Assembly (NCBI GenBank): GCA_015222965.1
Contig: JADFWF010000028.1
Coordinates: forward strand, 1 to 6,412
Direction: 5' to 3'
Origin: Pseudomonadota bacterium
GTDB lineage: Bacteria; Pseudomonadota; Gammaproteobacteria; SZUA-229
DNA: 6,412 bases
Shown here piece by piece: positions 1-6,280 of this stretch. The number at the start of each line of letters is the position of its first letter. Position 1 is the stretch's first letter. The position numbers and the translations under genes were made by a program. The notes beneath the pieces were generated by a model. It worked only from the letters and a program-made list of their open reading frames with translations. It searched no databases and was not told the origin of the DNA.

Positions 1-12
1 AACAAAAAATGT

Positions 13-41
13 TTTTCTCTGCGTCTCCGCGCCTCTGCGGT
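13..41 (+). repeat. CTCTGCG-type intergenic repeat, copy A
   Basis: A 29-base stretch, beginning TTTTCTCTGCG and ending GCCTCTGCGGT, is identical to 2247-2275 in the same orientation. It has an internal periodicity of CTCTGCG / CTCCGCG / CTCTGCG units. Similar CTCTGCGTCTCTGCG-like intergenic repeats are widespread in bacterial genomes, from general knowledge. It lies downstream of typA. After the repeat the similarity with copy B continues only loosely (AAGTT). No inverted partner is visible before the window edge. Confidence 0.8.
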
Positions 42-147
42 TCAAGTTTTTAAAGTTTTTTGGCGGTCTGCTAAGGCTCAACAACAGCCACCCAACTTCA
101 GGCGTCCACTATCAAATAAAGCCGGAACCAATACATTTTATAACACT

Positions 148-178
148 AAAAAACTCTGGCCTATTACAGATTTACCAG
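148..178 (-). terminator. Weak Rho-independent terminator candidate after typA
   Basis: On the minus strand, 8 bases past the typA stop, CTGG (178-175) can pair with CCAG (159-156), with one extra wobble pair. Two bases later there is a run of six T (153-148). The stem is short and the loop is about 13-15 bases, so this would be a poor terminator. It is the only hairpin plus T-run I can see in the 185 bases after typA, and the real terminator may lie outside the window. Confidence 0.25.
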
Positions 179-185
179 TTCAATC

Positions 186-2003
186 CTACTTCTTTTTATT
201 ACGCCCCGAACTCTTACGTTCGCTCTCAGTAAGAACCTTTTTACGGATACGAATATTTTCCGGCGTTACTTCTACCAGCTCGTCATCATCGATAAATTCT
301 AGAGCCTGCTCCAGGGTGTACTGGATATGCGGCGACAAGGTCAATGCATCATCAGTACCTGAGGCACGCACGTTCGTTAGCGGCTTGGGTTTGATCGGGT
401 TGACCACCAGGTCATTATCACGCGAGTGAATTCCAACGATCTGTCCCTCATAAACTTCATCATTATTGCCCACCAGTAACTTGCCGCGCTCTTGCAGTGG
501 ACATAGGGAATAAGCTACCGCCTTACCGCGCGCGTTGGAAACCAGAACACCGTTTGGACGCTGACCGATATCATCTTTAACAGCCGGTCCGTAATGGTCA
601 AACACGCTGTACAACAGACCGGTGCCGCGTGTCATAGACAGGTACTCAGTTCTAAAACCGATCAGACCTCGTGCCGGGATAATAAAATCAAGACGTACAC
701 GACCTTTGCCATCCTGCACCATGTCTTTCAGCTCAGCTTTCCGGATACCCAGCGCTTCCATCACTGCACCCTGGTGCTCGACTTCGACATCGGCAGTCAG
801 CTCTTCATAAGGCTCTAGCTTTACGCCGTCTTCTTCATGAACAATGACTTCCGGACGACCCACAGCCAGCTCAAAATTTTCGCGGCGCATGGTTTCGATC
901 AAAACCGAAAGGTGCAATTCACCACGACCAGACACTTTGTACTTATCACCATCCACCTGATCGACGCGTAGTGCAACGTTGTGTTTTAATTCCTGCTGCA
1001 GGCGATCCCAGATATTACGGCTAGTGACATACTTGCCTTCCTGACCGGAGAATGGCGATGAGTTAGCCTGAAACATCATGCTGATAGTCGGCTCATCGAC
1101 GGTCATTGGCGGCAGCGCTTCAACTTCGTTTGGATCACAGATAGTGTCTGAGATCGATAAAGGATCGATACCGGTAATCGCGACGATATCACCCGCTTGC
1201 GCTTCTTCTATCTCGACACGCTCAAGCCCGTGGAAGCCCAATACCTGACCGATACGCCCACCGCGCTCTTTACCATCATCACCGATAACTTTCACCGCCA
1301 TATTCGTTTTTACAGAACCACGACGGATACGGCCGATACCGACGATGCCGGTGTAACTATTGTAATCAAGTGTTGAAATCTGTAACTGGAAAGGACCATT
1401 GGGGTCGACATCCGGTTCTGGAACATGCTCGATGATCGCTTTGAATAAAGGCGTCATGTCACCGCTTGTGATATCAGCGTCATCACCTGCAAAACCGTTG
1501 ATAGCAGAAGCGTAGATCACCGGAAAGTCTAACTGCTCATCAGTCGCACCCAGCTTATCGAACAGATCGAAAGTCAGGTCGAGAGCACGATGAGGGTTAG
1601 CACCATCACGGTCGATCTTGTTGATAACAACAATCGGCTTGAAACCCATAGCAAACGCTTTCTGGGTAACAAAACGGGTCTGCGGCATGGGACCGTCAAC
1701 CGCATCGACCAGCAACAAAACAGAGTCAACCATAGAGAGTACGCGTTCAACTTCGCCGCCGAAGTCGGCGTGCCCCGGTGTGTCTACGATATTGATGTGA
1801 TAATCATTCCATTCGATCGCGGTATTTTTAGAGGTGATAGTGATACCACGCTCCTTCTCCTGATCGTTGGAATCCATGATGCGCTCACCCGGGGCTTTAC
1901 GCTCATCAAGGGTGCCAGATTGTTCAAGCAGTTTATCAACCAGCGTGGTCTTGCCATGGTCGACATGGGCGATGATTGCAATGTTGCGGATTTTAGCGCT
2001 CAC
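186..2003 (-). CDS. typA: Ribosome-associated translational GTPase BipA/TypA
   Basis: This 605-residue protein is the full usual length for BipA/TypA, an EF-G-like GTPase that binds the 70S ribosome and supports ribosome assembly and growth under cold or other stress. Seen in the sequence: G1 AHVDHGKT (12-19), the switch I segment RGITI (52-56), G3 DTPGH (74-78), G4 NKID (128-131) and G5-like SAING (166-170). Beta-barrel domain II follows (about 205-300), then the EF-G-like domain III with [12 protein letters not shown], domain V, and the BipA-specific C-terminal domain with RGLIGFRTE and NARGKA. The tail is lysine-rich (NKKK). The start is GTG at 2003-2001, placed by the conserved N-terminus and an AAAGAG ribosome-binding sequence (2011-2016) seven bases upstream. 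The gene appears monocistronic, with its own promoter at 2036-2041 and 299 bases to the next upstream gene. No key residue is missing. Identification is near certain. Confidence 0.98.
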   Translation of the reverse strand: MSAKIRNIAIIAHVDHGKTTLVDKLLEQSGTLDERKAPGERIMDSNDQEKERGITITSKNTAIEWNDYHINIVDTPGHADFGGEVERVLSMVDSVLLLVDAVDGPMPQTRFVTQKAFAMGFKPIVVINKIDRDGANPHRALDLTFDLFDKLGATDEQLDFPVIYASAINGFAGDDADITSGDMTPLFKAIIEHVPEPDVDPNGPFQLQISTLDYNSYTGIVGIGRIRRGSVKTNMAVKVIGDDGKERGGRIGQVLGFHGLERVEIEEAQAGDIVAITGIDPLSISDTICDPNEVEALPPMTVDEPTISMMFQANSSPFSGQEGKYVTSRNIWDRLQQELKHNVALRVDQVDGDKYKVSGRGELHLSVLIETMRRENFELAVGRPEVIVHEEDGVKLEPYEELTADVEVEHQGAVMEALGIRKAELKDMVQDGKGRVRLDFIIPARGLIGFRTEYLSMTRGTGLLYSVFDHYGPAVKDDIGQRPNGVLVSNARGKAVAYSLCPLQERGKLLVGNNDEVYEGQIVGIHSRDNDLVVNPIKPKPLTNVRASGTDDALTLSPHIQYTLEQALEFIDDDELVEVTPENIRIRKKVLTESERKSSGRNKKK

Positions 2004-2035
2004 GGTAATTCTCTTTAAATGGGAAAAAGGGGCGC

Positions 2036-2064
2036 ATTATAGGCGTTTATTGGAAAATAAACTG
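2036..2064 (-). promoter_or_regulatory. Probable sigma-70 promoter of typA
   Basis: Read on the minus strand, 2041-2036 is a perfect TATAAT, followed by the GC-rich discriminator GCGCCCC. A 17-base spacer places the -35 position at 2064-2059 (CAGTTT), which is a poor match to TTGACA. Transcription would start near 2029-2030, giving a leader of about 27 bases that contains the AAAGAG ribosome-binding site. A GC-rich discriminator after a consensus -10 box is typical of growth-rate or ppGpp-responsive promoters of the translation apparatus. That regulation is inferred, not shown. Confidence 0.6.
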
Positions 2065-2113
2065 TATTAATTTAGGGCTATACGAAATTAGAGCCAAAAA
2101 ATAAAAAATTTTC

Positions 2114-2142
2114 ACTGCAGAGGCGAGGAGACACAGGGAAAA
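2114..2142 (-). repeat. CTCTGCG-type intergenic repeat, copy C (inverted, diverged)
   Basis: The reverse complement of this segment matches copies A and B at 25 of 29 positions by direct comparison, with no gaps. It forms the left arm of a large inverted repeat whose right arm is 2247-2275, with 104 bases between the arms. On the minus strand it is followed by AAAA and two T-runs (2108-2103 and 2101-2096). Confidence 0.75.
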
Positions 2143-2163
2143 AATTATATGTTCGTAACAACA

Positions 2164-2231
2164 TAGGTCGGGCATTGTCCGACAGTGTATGGTCAATAGT
2201 CATACCGTGATGGTGAGCAATGCCCACCCTA
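2164..2231. repeat. Inner palindromic repeat of the GTAGGGTGGGCATTGC type
   Basis: Left arm 2164-2177 and right arm 2218-2231 are inverted copies matching at 12 of 14 positions, including a perfect 8-base core (GGGCATTG / CAATGCCC). Three local hairpins are also possible: GTCGG/CCGAC (2167-2171 with 2179-2183), GTATG/CATAC (2187-2191 with 2201-2205), and GGTG-GC/GC-CACC with one mismatch (2212-2218 with 2222-2228). The right arm read on the minus strand, TAGGGTGGGCATTGC, resembles a short repeat seen between genes in many bacteria, from general knowledge. The element is non-coding and sits exactly inside the outer inverted repeat 2114-2142 / 2247-2275. Confidence 0.65.
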
Positions 2232-2246
2232 CAAAATCTTACAAGC

Positions 2247-2275
2247 TTTTCTCTGCGTCTCCGCGCCTCTGCGGT
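2247..2275 (+). repeat. CTCTGCG-type intergenic repeat, copy B
   Basis: These 29 bases are identical to 13-41 in the same orientation and are the inverted, 25/29 identical partner of 2114-2142. The copy starts 28 bases past the stop of the membrane-protein gene (stop at 2303-2305, minus strand). Copies A and B therefore bracket typA and its promoter as exact direct repeats about 2.2 kb apart. Confidence 0.8.
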
Positions 2276-2302
2276 AAGTTATTTGTTTTTATCCAGCCGG
2301 AC

Positions 2303-2983
2303 TTACAAACCAATCCACTGACTAACCGCCTTGCGCGCTTCATCATTGGCAGGCCGGGCGATGAGTCCTGTTCGGCTGATGGCGATATTGTACCTGGCGC
2401 CATCACTCATCGGCAAAAATACCGCACTGCCGTACACCGCATCGATCCATTGCAGCCAGCTCTGGTTATCATGAGCAAACTGCCACAGGTCAAACTTATC
2501 ATCTTCGATGTATTCCAGCTTTTTTATCAGCGAATACACAGTACGCGGCTGTTGCTGCTCGTCCGTAATGTCAAGATATCGACCCGAGATGCGATGCAGG
2601 CGGTAATTGGCGTCCAGCCCGAGCAGGGTCGCCATGCCCTGCCACATCAACACCTGGGCATCCAGCTGCCATTCATCACCATTTAGATTCACCGTTTGCT
2701 GAAAATCTGAATCCAGCGCATTAATCTCTGCGCGGAATTGCTGATCAGCCAACTTATGAAAGCCGATCTCAGCAACTGCCTGCTCATAAACCAGGCGCTG
2801 GTAGGTATATAAATTTGATGCCAGCAAAAATGCTGAAGAGGCCAGAAGCAGAAAGAGCAAGCCCGAAAATTCGTGCCCGGCAGCACTAAGAAAACGGCGC
2901 TGGATCAGTCGTTTGATACCGGTAACGGTAAACGCCAGGCCAATGATAGCGATGAGGAAACTAACAAAAGTGAGGAGTTGCAT
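2303..2983 (-). CDS. Two-helix inner-membrane protein of unknown function
   Basis: I do not recognise a named family with confidence. The 226-residue product has two hydrophobic helices (about 3-23 and 41-58) joined by a basic loop (K24, R25, R29, R30). By the positive-inside rule this puts the loop in the cytoplasm and the roughly 165-residue C-terminal part in the periplasm. The C-terminal part has no signal, repeat or catalytic motif I can name. It is rich in tryptophan and acidic residues, with landmarks such as YRLHRISGRYLD (127-138) and PRTVY (146-150). Similar small proteins in gammaproteobacteria are sometimes loosely labelled as efflux-related, but nothing here supports transport. 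ATG at 2983 is the first possible start after an in-frame stop, and it has no clear Shine-Dalgarno sequence. The gene lies 46 bases after the TPR gene on the same strand, so the two are probably co-transcribed. Confidence 0.8.
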   Translation of the reverse strand: MQLLTFVSFLIAIIGLAFTVTGIKRLIQRRFLSAAGHEFSGLLFLLLASSAFLLASNLYTYQRLVYEQAVAEIGFHKLADQQFRAEINALDSDFQQTVNLNGDEWQLDAQVLMWQGMATLLGLDANYRLHRISGRYLDITDEQQQPRTVYSLIKKLEYIEDDKFDLWQFAHDNQSWLQWIDAVYGSAVFLPMSDGARYNIAISRTGLIARPANDEARKAVSQWIGL

Positions 2984-3029
2984 GATCTGTATTGCTCAGG
3001 ACAACAAATGGCCGACGATGAGCGCCTGC

Positions 3030-4067
3030 CTAACGTACCTGCGTTACCCGGGCACGAGCTTCCTGCGCTTTTTCAGTATAACCCGCTTCATCACAGATAC
3101 GCGCCAGTTCTTCCAGTGCGCGCACATTATCTTCATCCACTTCCAGTGCCTGCTCGCAGTGATAACATGCCTTGTCATAATCACCCTGTTTCTGTGCCAC
3201 CCTGGCCAGACCCAATACGGCATACAGGTCATGATCAACCTTTAAGCTGGAGTGATAATGGCGCACCGCTTCATCCATGCGGTCCAGCGAAACCAGCGCG
3301 TCACCGACACGCGTCCATAACGACTGATTTTCAGGATCCTGATCAAGAATTTTTTCCCACCAGAACACTGCTTTTTCCATATTCAGCTGACCACGAAAGC
3401 AGTCACCCAGGCCAAATAAAGCAAAATTGTTTTTCGGATCCAGTTCCAGCGCATTTTCATAATGGTCCATCGCTCGATCAAACTCTTTTCGGCGACGATA
3501 GATGTTACCGATCATGGTCATCAGGACGACGTTATGCGAGGTATTTTTAGCAAGCAGCTTCTCAAAACAGCCCAGTGCTTTTTCATCATTATGCTGCGCA
3601 TAATAAACATTGCCCAGGCCGAGCAGGGCAAACGGATCATACGGTTTAATTACCAGTGACTGCTCATAGAAATCAATCGCACTCTCGCTATCATCAAGCT
3701 TATGATAAGCATCTGCGATACGCACCATGACATGACTGTCTTTTTCATTGATCTCCAGATAACGCAACCAGTACGGAATTGCCGCCAGGGGCTGTTTCAT
3801 GCCACGTCGTGCATCGCCAGCACCACGCAGAGCAAATATATTATTGGCGTCTTTATCTAATACCGCATCATATTGTGCGCCCGATTCTTCAAATCGATTG
3901 AGCTTGCGATAAACATCGCCCAGACCAGAGAGTACGTATGGATTTTCCGCGTCGATTTCCTTTGCTTCTAAATAGGCTTTTTCAGCATCTTCCAGCTGAC
4001 CGGCACGAAACAGACGACTACCCTTTTTGGATAATTCGATGACCGCTTTTTTAGATATTCCTGACAT
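3030..4067 (-). CDS. Tetratricopeptide repeat (TPR) protein, ten repeats
   Basis: The 345-residue protein is an almost uninterrupted TPR superhelix. By eye, ten units of 32-35 residues begin near residues 8, 42, 76, 110, 144, 178, 213, 247, 280 and 314. Each has the small/large residue pattern of TPR helices, such as ALLGLGNVYY and ALFGLGDCFR, and most end in an acidic or proline-containing turn (EIDAEN, ELDPKN, DQDPEN). There is no signal peptide, membrane segment or fused enzymatic domain, so it should be a cytoplasmic scaffold that binds other proteins. The partner cannot be read from the sequence. The start is ATG at 4067-4065, only seven residues before the first repeat. The leader is AT-rich and has no recognisable Shine-Dalgarno sequence. 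It lies 98 bases after the lipoprotein gene and 46 bases before the membrane-protein gene, both on the same strand. The membrane protein is a reasonable candidate partner by proximity only. Confidence 0.92.
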   Translation of the reverse strand: MSGISKKAVIELSKKGSRLFRAGQLEDAEKAYLEAKEIDAENPYVLSGLGDVYRKLNRFEESGAQYDAVLDKDANNIFALRGAGDARRGMKQPLAAIPYWLRYLEINEKDSHVMVRIADAYHKLDDSESAIDFYEQSLVIKPYDPFALLGLGNVYYAQHNDEKALGCFEKLLAKNTSHNVVLMTMIGNIYRRRKEFDRAMDHYENALELDPKNNFALFGLGDCFRGQLNMEKAVFWWEKILDQDPENQSLWTRVGDALVSLDRMDEAVRHYHSSLKVDHDLYAVLGLARVAQKQGDYDKACYHCEQALEVDEDNVRALEELARICDEAGYTEKAQEARARVTQVR

Positions 4068-4165
4068 TTTATGTATTTCGTTTTTTTAACAATTTAAAGA
4101 GCAAATATTACAACGATAGTTCCCTTATTTATAGTGCATTTTCACTAAGAATAAGTATAGTTTGA
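4068..4165 (-). promoter_or_regulatory. AT-rich spacer with an imperfect dyad upstream of the TPR gene
   Basis: The 98 bases between the lipoprotein stop and the TPR start contain an inverted repeat at 4124-4155: CTTATT/AATAAG outer arms, a two-by-two internal loop, TAGTG/CACTA inner arms and a six-base loop. On the minus strand the dyad overlaps a TATAAA that could be a -10 box, although no good -35 box precedes it. No T-run follows the dyad on the minus strand, so it does not look like a terminator for the lipoprotein gene. It could be an operator or chance symmetry in AT-rich DNA. Confidence 0.3.
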
Positions 4166-5314
4166 TTAGAAACCGCTAATTTCGTATGTTATTCCGTTTT
4201 CTGACAAACCAGACAAGCCTCGCTGAGAACTAAAATACAAGCGCTTACCATCAGGGCTAAATGCGATTCCGGTAATTTCCGACTGATCATGGCCAACCAG
4301 TTGAACGACAGGGTACAGGCCACCCTGCTCATCGATCACCACGACCTGCAGATCACCACCGTCTTCAGCGACATATATATCACCGGATTGAGATACTGTT
4401 ACATTATCCACCCCGGTTAATATCGGTGTTAATGAATCAGCTGCGTCATACACGATCTCCAGAATCCGGCTTTTTGTGTGGTATGACCAGACGCGATTAT
4501 CGCCTTTACTGGTAAAAATTATTTTTCCATCAAAATATACGATTCCTTCACCGCCGTTAAAAGTGAATGAAGAAGCGACCTGATAACGGGTAGCCTGTTG
4601 AGTCGCCAGAGGGTCAGGTACTAATTCCCAGCTTAGAACCAGCTGATCGCCCGCCTTCACCGCCACCTCCAATATACCTGCAGATAGATCAGGTAGCCCA
4701 TTAGTACTGGTAAAGCGGTACAGGCAGCCGTCTGGTTTGTCCTCTGTCAGATACAGCTGATTATTCACTTCATCTACAGCAACCGCTTCATGATTAAAGA
4801 TACCTAACGAAGGCCTGAATACTGCCGCCGTCTTGCCATCAAGATAACATTCCCAGACTCGCCCGTTGTTAACCTCTTCACAGGACAGCCAACTGCCCCA
4901 TGGGGTGGCGCCGCCAGCACAGTTGCGATTTGTGTTTTCGAGTATGGAATACGCATCAACTACTTCCCCATCAACATCAAAAACGATCAAACCTACGCCA
5001 CCGGTAGACTGCATCTCACTATTGGACACATAGATCCAGCCACCACTACCTGACTCAAAACAGGCACCACCATCTGGCGCAGCATGCCATACGTACGGTT
5101 TTCCCTTTATGACCTGTTCCGATGATCTCGCAACGATACGCGAACTAAAGCCAACAGGTAATCGCACACCGTTTTCATCGGCAGCCTGCAACACCCTGTT
5201 ATTCTGATTACTGCATCCACCGAGCAGAGCATTTGACCAGACAGCACCGACGCCATAGATACTCAACCCACACAAGCCACGCTTTAATAAATGTCTTTTA
5301 TGCAGATCAACCAT
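4166..5314 (-). CDS. PhoX/DUF839-like secreted lipoprotein
   Basis: This 382-residue protein matches the PhoX/DUF839 beta-propeller family by motif: TPWGSWLSCEE (137-147), NHEA (174-177), TEDKPDGCLYRF (190-201), GGEG (254-257), DNVTV (303-307) and VAEDGGD (315-321). In the PhoX phosphatase the equivalent CEE, HEA and ED residues belong to the iron/calcium centre, so metal binding is plausible here. It is much shorter than classical PhoX (600 residues or more), and its substrate is unknown. The N-terminus reads KRHLLKRG (7-13 region), then a hydrophobic stretch and the lipobox LGGC with Cys34. This suggests export, perhaps by the Tat route with KR in place of RR, followed by lipid anchoring. 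ATG at 5314 has GAAGG nine bases upstream (5328-5324). The gene is divergent from the exonuclease, 60 bases away. Family membership is fairly sure; phosphatase activity is not. Confidence 0.87.
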   Translation of the reverse strand: MVDLHKRHLLKRGLCGLSIYGVGAVWSNALLGGCSNQNNRVLQAADENGVRLPVGFSSRIVARSSEQVIKGKPYVWHAAPDGGACFESGSGGWIYVSNSEMQSTGGVGLIVFDVDGEVVDAYSILENTNRNCAGGATPWGSWLSCEEVNNGRVWECYLDGKTAAVFRPSLGIFNHEAVAVDEVNNQLYLTEDKPDGCLYRFTSTNGLPDLSAGILEVAVKAGDQLVLSWELVPDPLATQQATRYQVASSFTFNGGEGIVYFDGKIIFTSKGDNRVWSYHTKSRILEIVYDAADSLTPILTGVDNVTVSQSGDIYVAEDGGDLQVVVIDEQGGLYPVVQLVGHDQSEITGIAFSPDGKRLYFSSQRGLSGLSENGITYEISGF

Positions 5315-5335
5315 GCCCTATAACCTTCAAAATAA

Positions 5336-5365
5336 TTTACAATCCAATTTTTGCTCGCGTACAAT
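5336..5365 (+). promoter_or_regulatory. Probable sigma-70 promoter of the exonuclease gene
   Basis: TTTACA (5336-5341) and TACAAT (5360-5365) each differ from the consensus at one position and are separated by 18 bases. The expected start point, 6-10 bases after the -10 box, falls at 5371-5375, that is, on or just before the ATG at 5375. A second TACAAT at 5338-5343 has no -35 box. The sites lie in the 60-base gap shared with the divergent lipoprotein gene, so the two promoter regions must overlap. Confidence 0.55.
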
Positions 5366-5374
5366 GAACTTCCG

Positions 5375-6277
5375 ATGTCTCATATTAATACAAAACGCGC
5401 CTACCTAGTCGACAGCAGCATATATATCTTCAGAGGCTGGCACGTTTATGATGAGTCTATCGTTGATTGCGAGGGCAACCCCAGCAACGCCGTTTATGGC
5501 TTTACCGAATTTCTGCGTGAATTACTGGAGCTCGAGCAGCCTGAATATATCGCCTGCGCATTTGATGCAAAACAGACAAACTCCTACCGCCGCGAAATAT
5601 TTCCTGAATACAAAGCCAACCGCCCGCCGGCGCCCGTTGAGTTAAAGAGCCAGTTCAAACATTGCCGGGACTTTTGCCGCGCTGCCGGAATCGCCGATTT
5701 TTCCAGTAACCGATATGAAGGTGATGACATCATCGGCACCCTGGCAACAAGGTTACGCAGCGACGGGTTCAACATCACCATCCTCAGTGCAGACAAAGAT
5801 CTCGCGCAACTGCTAAGACCGGGAGATATCTGGTGGGACTATGCACGCAACAAGATTCTGCATTACAAAGATGTAGAAAAAAACTTCGGCGTAAAGCCGG
5901 AGTTGATCGCAGACCTGCTTGCACTGGCTGGCGATAAAGTCGACAACATTCCCGGCATTCCAGGTATCGGCTACAAGATGGCTTCCAACCTGCTAAAAAA
6001 ATATCCCGGTGTCGAACACATCATGGAAAACATCGAAAAAATTTCCGAGATGAAATTCCGTGGATCAAAACGCATACAGATGTTAGTCGAACAGCACCAG
6101 CATATCCTGCCGATGACAAAACAGCTGACGACCATCGTCACAGATGCAGAATTTAAAGGCCCAAAAAAAGACCTTCGCTGGTCAGGCATCAACGAAGACG
6201 CGATGATCAATATATTTAATCGTCTCGATGCAGCAAGAACACGACGCGAGCGCTGGTATAATCTGCAACCTGCCTGA
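5375..6277 (+). CDS. Standalone 5'-3' exonuclease / flap endonuclease of the PolA N-terminal type
   Basis: From ATG 5375 the product is 300 residues and resembles the 5' nuclease domain of DNA polymerase I without a polymerase. Seen: AYLVDSS (9-15) with the first metal-binding Asp13; the basic helical-arch segment SYRREIFPEYKANRPP (70-85); YEGDDIIGT (114-122); SADKDL (138-143); and GDKVDNIPGIPGIG (186-199), which supplies the last metal-binding aspartates and starts the helix-three-turn-helix DNA-binding motif. The metal-binding acidic residues appear intact, so an active Mg-dependent nuclease acting on 5' flaps or gapped DNA is expected, with a role in repair or primer removal. A TTG at 5351 would add eight residues, but it lies upstream of the expected transcription start, and neither start has a Shine-Dalgarno sequence; I prefer the ATG. 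E. coli Xni (ExoIX) is a shorter relative, so I do not assign that symbol. Confidence 0.93.
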   Translation: MSHINTKRAYLVDSSIYIFRGWHVYDESIVDCEGNPSNAVYGFTEFLRELLELEQPEYIACAFDAKQTNSYRREIFPEYKANRPPAPVELKSQFKHCRDFCRAAGIADFSSNRYEGDDIIGTLATRLRSDGFNITILSADKDLAQLLRPGDIWWDYARNKILHYKDVEKNFGVKPELIADLLALAGDKVDNIPGIPGIGYKMASNLLKKYPGVEHIMENIEKISEMKFRGSKRIQMLVEQHQHILPMTKQLTTIVTDAEFKGPKKDLRWSGINEDAMINIFNRLDAARTRRERWYNLQPA

Positions 6278-6280
6278 CGG

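Noticed and set aside
1590..2018. Plus-strand open frame of 142 codons
   Set aside because: It is antisense to the most conserved GTPase motifs of typA and therefore a by-product of that coding sequence.
2009..2018. Ten-base ATTTAAAGAG word shared with the spacer upstream of the TPR gene (about 4091-4100)
   Set aside because: It is short and AT-rich, lies in opposite orientation relative to the genes, and in typA overlaps the ribosome-binding site. Chance is the simplest explanation.
2076..2095. GGGCTATAC...AGAGCC hairpin upstream of typA
   Set aside because: The stem is only four pairs plus two after a mismatch, and on the minus strand the T-runs precede it rather than follow it. It is not a credible terminator.
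13..2275. Repeat copies considered as a CRISPR array
   Set aside because: There are only three copies, in mixed orientation with unequal spacing, and a 2.2 kb gap containing a gene.
2114..2275. Composite palindrome considered as an insertion sequence or MITE
   Set aside because: It encodes no transposase and I see no target-site duplication flanking it. The name MITE would be unsupported, so it is left as a repeat.
2189..2686. Plus-strand open frame of 165 codons
   Set aside because: It begins inside the non-coding palindrome and runs antisense to the membrane-protein gene; the product has no domain-like pattern, while the minus-strand product has clear membrane helices.
2873..3550. Plus-strand open frame of 225 codons
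   Set aside because: It is antisense to the strongly periodic TPR gene and spans its boundary with the next gene. The product is rich in His, Pro and Ser, as expected for an antisense shadow.
5351..5374. TTG start adding eight residues to the exonuclease
   Set aside because: It lies between the -35 and -10 boxes of the likely promoter, has no ribosome-binding site, and extends beyond the usual N-terminus of the family.
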